A model generated the notes under the pieces. The model saw only the letters and a program-made list of their open reading frames with translations. It made no database searches and had not been told where the DNA came from. 9,170 nucleotides of DNA, from contig PEXD01000060.1 of NCBI GenBank assembly GCA_002779235.1, positions 1 through 9,170 on the forward strand, written 5' to 3'. The DNA comes from Candidatus Woesearchaeota archaeon CG07_land_8_20_14_0_80_44_23. GTDB lineage: Archaea > Nanobdellota > Nanobdellia > Woesearchaeales > 0-14-0-80-44-23. This document shows positions 5,153 through 9,170 of the stretch, in pieces; within the stretch, counting starts at the first letter, position 1; each line of letters begins with the position of its first letter. A program made the translations under genes and the position numbers.

Positions 5153-5917
5153 ATGGCATTATACCTTATTGGAATCGGGCTTTACGACGAAGAGGACATA
5201 ACACTCCGCGGCCTCTCGCTTGCAAAAGATTCTGATTACATATATTTAGAGGGCTACACTTCGCTCTCGTCAGCTACAATTGAAGGGCTCGAGAAGAAAA
5301 CAGGAAAAAAAATAGAGAAGAAGGAAAGGGAATTCTTTGAGCAGGGCTCAAAAAGCATTATTGCACTCGCAAAGAAAAAGAATGTCGGAATTCTTGTGAT
5401 AGGCGACCCGCTTTCTGCAACAACGCACATTGACTTACTGAATGAGGCAAGGGAAGCTGGAGTAAAGGCAGAGATTGTCAACAACGCATCAATAATAAAC
5501 GCAATCGGAATCACCGGGCTGCAGCCATACAAGTTCGGGAAAATCACAAGCATCCCCTACCCTCAGGGCGGGTACATGCCAGAGACTCCTTATAACATCC
5601 TCAAGGAAAACCTCTCAATAAACGCACACACGCTCCTCCTCCTTGACCTGAGCCCGAAGGACGGGAAGTTCATGACTGCCAACGAAGCGATAGAATACAT
5701 GCTCTCGCTTGAGGAGAAAAAGAAGGCGGGAATATTCACAAAAGACACCCTGGTAATAGGCTGCGCAAGAATTGGCTCAAGGAGCCCCACCATCAAAGCA
5801 GGGAAAGCGGGAAAGCTCCTCAGTGAGGATTTCGGGAATCCCCTGCACTGCATAATTATCCCTGCAAAAATGCATTTTGTCGAAGAAGAGAATATAAGAA
5901 AATGGATGATTAAATGA
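5153..5917 (+). CDS. dph5: Diphthine synthase (diphthamide biosynthesis methyltransferase)
   Basis: S-adenosylmethionine-dependent methyltransferase that methylates the 3-amino-3-carboxypropyl-histidine of archaeal elongation factor 2, the second step towards diphthamide. The 254-residue protein fits the family length and belongs to the tetrapyrrole-methylase fold. Seen: the start LYLIGIGLYDEEDITLRGL (residues 3-21), the SAM-binding GDPLSATTHIDL (84-95), the mid-region GITGLQPYKFGK (119-130), and IPYPQGGYMPETPYNILKENL, all diagnostic of Dph5. Its stop overlaps the start of the next gene by four bases (ATGA), indicating translational coupling. The acceptor EF-2 and Dph2 are not in the window. 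Confidence 0.95.
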   Translation: MALYLIGIGLYDEEDITLRGLSLAKDSDYIYLEGYTSLSSATIEGLEKKTGKKIEKKEREFFEQGSKSIIALAKKKNVGILVIGDPLSATTHIDLLNEAREAGVKAEIVNNASIINAIGITGLQPYKFGKITSIPYPQGGYMPETPYNILKENLSINAHTLLLLDLSPKDGKFMTANEAIEYMLSLEEKKKAGIFTKDTLVIGCARIGSRSPTIKAGKAGKLLSEDFGNPLHCIIIPAKMHFVEEENIRKWMIK

Positions 5918-6177
5918 AAGAAAAAAAGGATTACAAGAAAAAATCCGGCGAGCTTGAGAAGAGAATCTCAGAGCTTGAGGAATGGTTCTCAGTGGAAATA
6001 AAAAAGAGGGACAGGAGGATTGAGGAGCTGGAGCGGGAAAAGGCCCTCTTTATGTCCTCGGCGATGAAGGAGGCAGAGAAGAGGCAGGAGTCGCAGTTTG
6101 TGATGGAAAAGATGAAGGACAGGTTTGAGAAGATGCAGAACATCCTCCGGGATGAGAGGATGAAAAGCAAAAAATAA
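5914..6177 (+). CDS. Small coiled-coil protein, unknown function
   Basis: An 87-residue, Lys/Glu-rich protein with no cysteine, signal peptide or membrane segment. From about residue 10 to 83 it reads as one continuous amphipathic helix with heptad-like spacing (LEKRISELEEWF, RRIEELEREKALF, MEKMKDRFEKMQNIL), so a dimeric coiled coil is expected. It overlaps dph5 by ATGA and ends just before a hairpin terminator, so the two are surely co-transcribed. Codon use matches the neighbours (AGG, GAG, AAG), which supports real coding. I do not recognise a family. A role with Dph5 or EF-2 would be guilt by association only. Confidence 0.75.
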   Translation: MKEKKDYKKKSGELEKRISELEEWFSVEIKKRDRRIEELEREKALFMSSAMKEAEKRQESQFVMEKMKDRFEKMQNILRDERMKSKK

Positions 6178-6202
6178 CAAAAATTTGTCAGGCAAATTTT
6201 TG
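6178..6202 (+). terminator. Hairpin directly after the dph5 operon
   Basis: CAAAAATTTG (6178-6187) pairs perfectly with CAAATTTTTG (6193-6202) around TCAGG. The stem begins at the base after the stop codon, the same placement as the hairpin after ftsZ. Confidence 0.55.
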
Positions 6203-6234
6203 GAACAAAAAAATCTCTTGGAGATTTTTTGTTC
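6203..6234. repeat. Second hairpin after the dph5 operon
   Basis: GAAC, seven A and ATCTC-type arm (6203-6217) pairs with GAGATTTTTTGTTC (6221-6234) around a TTG loop, 14 bp with one bulged A. The last C is shared with the next hairpin, so the stems are packed end to end. The T-rich arm could act as a terminator. Confidence 0.55.
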
Positions 6235-6311
6235 AAGAAATGCAGAGCATTTCTTTGAACAAGAAATTGCGCATTAAAATGCAAAACTTTATACCTTGCA
6301 CAATTTCTTTG
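6234..6311. repeat. Tandem pair of short hairpins, copy B
   Basis: The first hairpin (AAGAAATGC 6235-6243 / GCATTTCTT 6247-6255) differs from copy A at 16-39 only by one loop base. The second keeps the same outer arms (AAGAAATTG 6261-6269 / CAATTTCTT 6301-6309), but its loop has grown to about 31 bp and contains a small GCAT/ATGC hairpin and the argS TATA box. The flanks CAAG, CTTTG and the following GTAAT are shared with copy A. Confidence 0.7.
6286..6295 (+). promoter_or_regulatory. TATA box of argS inside a hairpin loop
   Basis: ACTTTATACC lies about 55 bp before ATG 6346, predicting a start near 6315 and a leader of about 30 nt with AAAGGAA as a weak, distant ribosome-binding site. It lies between the arms of the copy B hairpin, so cruciform formation or arm-binding proteins could affect it. 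Confidence 0.5.
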
Positions 6312-6345
6312 TAATAAACAGCAAAAGGAATCAGCAATAAAAAAA

Positions 6346-8145
6346 ATGGCAGGCGAAAGTTTCGGAAAGGAACAGGTTGCAAAAGCCCTTGCTCTTGCAA
6401 CTGGAAAAGAAGAGAAAGAAATTCTCTCGGCATTAGAAACTCCAAAAGATCCGAAGATGGGCGACTATGCATTTCCCTGCTTCACCCTTTCAAAAGATAT
6501 GAAAAAGAGCCCGGCGGCAATCGCATCTGAAGTGAAAAAGAAAATCGATTCCTTGAATAAAAAAATCATAGAAAAAACTGAAACAGCGGGTTCCTATCTT
6601 TTCATAGAAAAAACTGAAGCAGTTGGTCCTTATCTTAACTTCTTCATAAAAAAGAGGCACATTGCACAATCAATCATCTCTGCAATAGCAGAAGCCCCTG
6701 AAAAATTCGGCTCGGCGAGGAAGAAAAAAGAGGTTGTAATGGTTGAGTTCTCCCAGCCCAACACGCACAAGGCATTCCACATAGGGCATCTCAGGAATGT
6801 GGTTTTAGGCGACTCGCTTGTGAGAATATCAAAGTTTAACGGATATTCTGTTGTCGCAGCAAACTACATGGGAGATGTGGGCGCGCATGTCGGGAAGTGC
6901 CTCTGGTGCCTTGAGAAGTACCACAAAGGCGAGATAGAGAAGATACCAAAGGAAAAAAAGGGAGAGTTTTTGGGAGAGATTTATTCAGAGGCGTCAAGGA
7001 GGATAGAGGAGGCGCTTGAGAAGGGCGACAAGTCGCTGAAGGAAGAGGCTGCTTTGGTTTCAAAAAAGCTTGAAGAGGGCGATGCCAAGCTCACAAAGCT
7101 CTGGAAGGAGACGAGGGAGTGGAGCATTGAGGAGTTCATGAGGATTTATGATGAGCTCGGAGTGAAGTTTGATGTCTTTTTCTATGAGAGCGAGGTTGAA
7201 AAGAAGGGGAAGAAAATAGCAGAAGAGCTCCTCAAAAAGGGAATCATGAAGAGAAGCGAGGGCGCAGTGATAGTTGACCTGAAAAAATACGGGCTTGACG
7301 TGTTTCTGATACTGAGGAGCGACGGGACAGCGCTCTATGCCACAAAGGATCTGGCGCTTGCAGAGGAAAAGTTCACAAAATACAAGATAGACAAGAGCAT
7401 CTATGTCGTGGGCTCAGAGCAGAAGATGTATTTCCAGCAGCTCTTCAAAACACTTGAATTAATGGGCTTTGCCAAGGCGAAAAACTGCTACCATCTTGCA
7501 TACGGGCTTGTAATGCTTGAGGAGGGGAAGATGTCCTCGAGGCAGGGCAATGTTGTAAAGTACAGGACGCTCTTTGATGAGGTTTTCAAAAAGGCGGGAA
7601 AGGAGATTGAGAAGAGGCATCCTGACTGGGGCAAGAAGGAGAAGGAAGAGGCGGCAAGGAAAATCTCAATAGCTGCAATGAAGTTTGGAATGCTCAGCCA
7701 GGACAATAACAAGCCGATAATATTCAACATAGAAAAGGCGCTGGACTTCGAGGGCGACACAGCAGCATATGTGCAGTACGCCTACACAAGGGCGTCCTCA
7801 ATAATAAGGAAGAATTACGAGGAAAACAAGGAGAAAATAACACTTGAGGATGCGAAAGATGCTGACTTCTCAGCACTTTCAAGCGAATCAGAGAAGGAGC
7901 TCTGCAAGAAGCTGTCAGATTTCCCTGCTGTTTGCGAAAAGGCAGCAGCAGAATACAAGCCGTTCCTGCTTCCGAAATACCTGCTCGAGCTTTCAAAGGA
8001 TTTCAGCGCTTTTTATAATGAGTGCCCGATAATAAAAGCGGAAAAGGAGACCAGAAAAGCAAGGATACTCCTTCTTGAAAGCGCAAGAACTGTATTCAAG
8101 AAAGGGCTGGAATTATGCGGGATAGAAGTTCTTGAAAGGATGTGA
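6346..8145 (+). CDS. argS: Arginyl-tRNA synthetase
   Basis: Class I aminoacyl-tRNA synthetase that attaches arginine to tRNA-Arg using ATP. The 599-residue length is normal. Seen: N-terminal Add-1 domain (about residues 1-120), the HIGH motif at 145-148 in FSQPNTHKAFHIGHLRN, the KMSKS-equivalent KMSS at 395-398 in EEGKMSSRQGN, and the helical DALR anticodon-binding domain from about residue 470 to the C-terminal LERM. The last part of the Add-1 domain carries a 12-residue tandem repeat (IEKTETAGSYLF then IEKTEAVGPYLN), where other ArgS proteins have a single GPYLNF-like strand. The gene has its own promoter. Its stop lies 5 bp from the stop of the convergent gene. Confidence 0.97.
   Translation: MAGESFGKEQVAKALALATGKEEKEILSALETPKDPKMGDYAFPCFTLSKDMKKSPAAIASEVKKKIDSLNKKIIEKTETAGSYLFIEKTEAVGPYLNFFIKKRHIAQSIISAIAEAPEKFGSARKKKEVVMVEFSQPNTHKAFHIGHLRNVVLGDSLVRISKFNGYSVVAANYMGDVGAHVGKCLWCLEKYHKGEIEKIPKEKKGEFLGEIYSEASRRIEEALEKGDKSLKEEAALVSKKLEEGDAKLTKLWKETREWSIEEFMRIYDELGVKFDVFFYESEVEKKGKKIAEELLKKGIMKRSEGAVIVDLKKYGLDVFLILRSDGTALYATKDLALAEEKFTKYKIDKSIYVVGSEQKMYFQQLFKTLELMGFAKAKNCYHLAYGLVMLEEGKMSSRQGNVVKYRTLFDEVFKKAGKEIEKRHPDWGKKEKEEAARKISIAAMKFGMLSQDNNKPIIFNIEKALDFEGDTAAYVQYAYTRASSIIRKNYEENKEKITLEDAKDADFSALSSESEKELCKKLSDFPAVCEKAAAEYKPFLLPKYLLELSKDFSAFYNECPIIKAEKETRKARILLLESARTVFKKGLELCGIEVLERM
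6566..6636 (+). repeat. 36-bp tandem duplication within argS
   Basis: Bases 6566-6600 and 6602-6636 match at 30 of 35 positions with a period of 36 bp (12 codons). The first 17 bases are identical. The frame is kept, so the protein gains one extra copy of the segment. Confidence 0.85.
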
Positions 8146-8150
8146 TATTA

Positions 8151-9071
8151 TTACTCCCTGAATTCCACATTATCTACAATGCCGTCTGAGTCAAGGTCTG
8201 TGCCTTCCACAACCTTTGCATAAACATTCTTGTCATGGATATTTCCCTTTGCAATTTCCTTGAAGTTCTTGAGAAAGGCGATTATGGCAGCCCTTGTGCC
8301 TGAATATCTCCTGCCAGCGAGAAGGAGGATGCTTTTCTCGGGATTGAAGGGGTTCTTTGCCTTGACTATAAGCCCGGTTTCGTCGGTGGTGTAGATGTTC
8401 CCTGAGAGCGAGGAATGTATGTTCCAGGCGTCTGTCTTCTCAAACCTGATGGGAAGCCGAGGATTGACCTGCTCCACAATTTTGTTGGTGACAGGCCCGC
8501 CTATCAGTATCAGGTTATGCCTGAGGTCCTTACCTTTCACTTCTGTGTCAAGCTTGACTGTGAATGACGGCACATAGTTCAGGAATGTGCCGAGGAAGAG
8601 GGCAAAGTCAACTGCATAGTAGCCGTCCCTCGAGCGCGCCTTGTCAGGGCCGTGGGGGTCAGGGCTTCCAACAATGAAAAAGGCGTCAAGCTGCCCGTCC
8701 TTTATGAATGGCTCGAGGAATGTGCTCTCATTCCCCATGTGGGTAATCTTGTTTGTCACCTCAAAATCCCCGAACCTCACCACAAAGGCGGGCTTTTCGA
8801 GCGCATAATATTTTGCTGTTGCGCCCTTTATTCCCTCGCTCTTCACAAATCTCACAAGCCCTGCCTTCTCCAGCTGCCTGATGTGGTAGTAAATCTTCTG
8901 CTCATTTACTTTAAGCCTCTTTGCGATTTCTATGGTGTATGCCGGCTCCTCTGAAAGAATCCTTAGGATTTTCACTGCGAGCCCTGATGAGAGGTGCTTG
9001 GCATCTCCGGGAAGTATCTCCTTTGCAGGAAGTGAGAGAACTTCATTCTTTTTCTTGTCAACTACGAACAT
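8151..9071 (-). CDS. Winged-helix protein fused to S-layer-like domain
   Basis: A 306-residue, two-part protein. Residues about 28-95 form an ArsR-like winged helix: AVKILRILSEEPAYTIEIAKRL, the recognition helix NEQKIYYHIRQLEKAGLV (56-73), and a wing ending in AKYYALE. Residues about 100-285 resemble the C-terminal domain of archaeal S-layer proteins, with HNLILIGGPVTNKIVEQVN (185-203) and KSILLLAGRRYSGTRAAIIAFL (246-267). It ends in DLDSDGIVDNVE (292-303), a complete EF-hand-type calcium loop. No signal peptide or membrane span is visible, so it is probably cytoplasmic. The ATG at 9071 has a weak GGTAAT upstream. Likely a DNA-binding regulator with an S-layer-derived sensor domain; the ligand and targets are unknown. 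Convergent with argS. Confidence 0.85.
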   Translation of the reverse strand: MFVVDKKKNEVLSLPAKEILPGDAKHLSSGLAVKILRILSEEPAYTIEIAKRLKVNEQKIYYHIRQLEKAGLVRFVKSEGIKGATAKYYALEKPAFVVRFGDFEVTNKITHMGNESTFLEPFIKDGQLDAFFIVGSPDPHGPDKARSRDGYYAVDFALFLGTFLNYVPSFTVKLDTEVKGKDLRHNLILIGGPVTNKIVEQVNPRLPIRFEKTDAWNIHSSLSGNIYTTDETGLIVKAKNPFNPEKSILLLAGRRYSGTRAAIIAFLKNFKEIAKGNIHDKNVYAKVVEGTDLDSDGIVDNVEFRE

Positions 9072-9093
9072 GATATTACCATGAAGAATAAAG

Positions 9094-9115
9094 GATAACC
9101 ATTATCATAAAAATC
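9094..9115 (-). promoter_or_regulatory. Promoter and possible operator of the HTH gene
   Basis: On the minus strand a TATA-like TTTTTATGA (9115-9107) lies about 40 bp before the ATG. The inverted repeat GATAA-CCA-TTATC (9094-9106) follows it at once, between TATA and the predicted start, a position where a bound dimer would block initiation. Autoregulation by the encoded winged helix is inferred. Confidence 0.35.
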
Positions 9116-9119
9116 CGCT

Positions 9120-9168
9120 GAGAGCGTCCTACTCCGGACTAAAGTCCGGAGTTTGACCGGACGCTCTC
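9120..9168. repeat. Large two-stem hairpin at the window end
   Basis: Outer stem GAGAGCGTCC (9120-9129) pairs with GGACGCTCTC (9159-9168), and inner stem ACTCCGGAC (9131-9139) pairs with GTCCGGAGT (9144-9152) around TAAA. All 19 pairs are Watson-Crick. One base (9130) and six bases (9153-9158, TTGACC) remain unpaired. It is far more GC-rich than its surroundings. It might be a terminator of a gene beyond the window, a small RNA or a repeated palindrome. Confidence 0.6.
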
Positions 9169-9170
9169 TT

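Noticed and set aside
1..9170. CRISPR array, insertion sequence, toxin-antitoxin or defence system
   Set aside because: No regularly spaced repeats, transposase or recognised defence gene is present; the repeats seen are short hairpins near gene ends.

Overview
The window comes from an archaeal chromosome. Ribosomal proteins L44e and S15 (the latter with the archaeal/eukaryotic N-terminal extension), a DHH-family RecJ/GAN nuclease, a PAC2-family protein, diphthine synthase and FtsZ occur together, and TATA boxes lie about 25 bp before starts or presumed transcription starts. Arg codons are mostly AGG/AGA and Ile is often ATA. The broken-up translation gene cluster and the HTH/S-layer-like fusion protein would suit an uncultivated DPANN or euryarchaeal lineage, but I cannot fix the phylum from the sequence alone.

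Layout: a pair of near-identical hairpins (16-67), then PAC2 (101-796, +), L44e (871-1179, +, apparently leaderless), a long structured leader (about 1265-1340) and S15 (1381-1836, +), then RecJ-like nuclease (1891-3339, +). A 262-bp convergent gap follows, full of hairpins whose tetraloops are canonical only on the minus strand. It lies downstream of ftsZ (3602-4678, -). Between ftsZ and the next operon is a 474-bp gap holding a candidate small RNA with its own TATA box and oligo-T terminator (about 4795-4915). Then come dph5 (5153-5917) with a 4-nt overlapped small coiled-coil gene (5914-6177), a hairpin cluster (6178-6311) whose last member carries the argS TATA box in its loop, argS (6346-8145), and convergently an HTH plus S-layer-like fusion gene (8151-9071, -). 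The window ends in a large imperfect hairpin (9120-9168).

Most genes serve translation: L44e and S15 are ribosomal subunits, ArgS charges tRNA-Arg, and Dph5 modifies elongation factor 2. The RecJ-like nuclease belongs to replication/repair, FtsZ to division, and PAC2 probably to proteasome assembly.

The observations most worth testing are a predicted three-way-junction RNA in the S15 leader (S15 itself binds a three-way junction in 16S rRNA), the minus-strand structured RNA after ftsZ, the duplicated hairpin pair before PAC2 and argS, the regulator/S-layer fusion ending in an EF-hand loop, and a 36-bp in-frame tandem duplication in argS. Structures were found by eye; no folding or database search was run.
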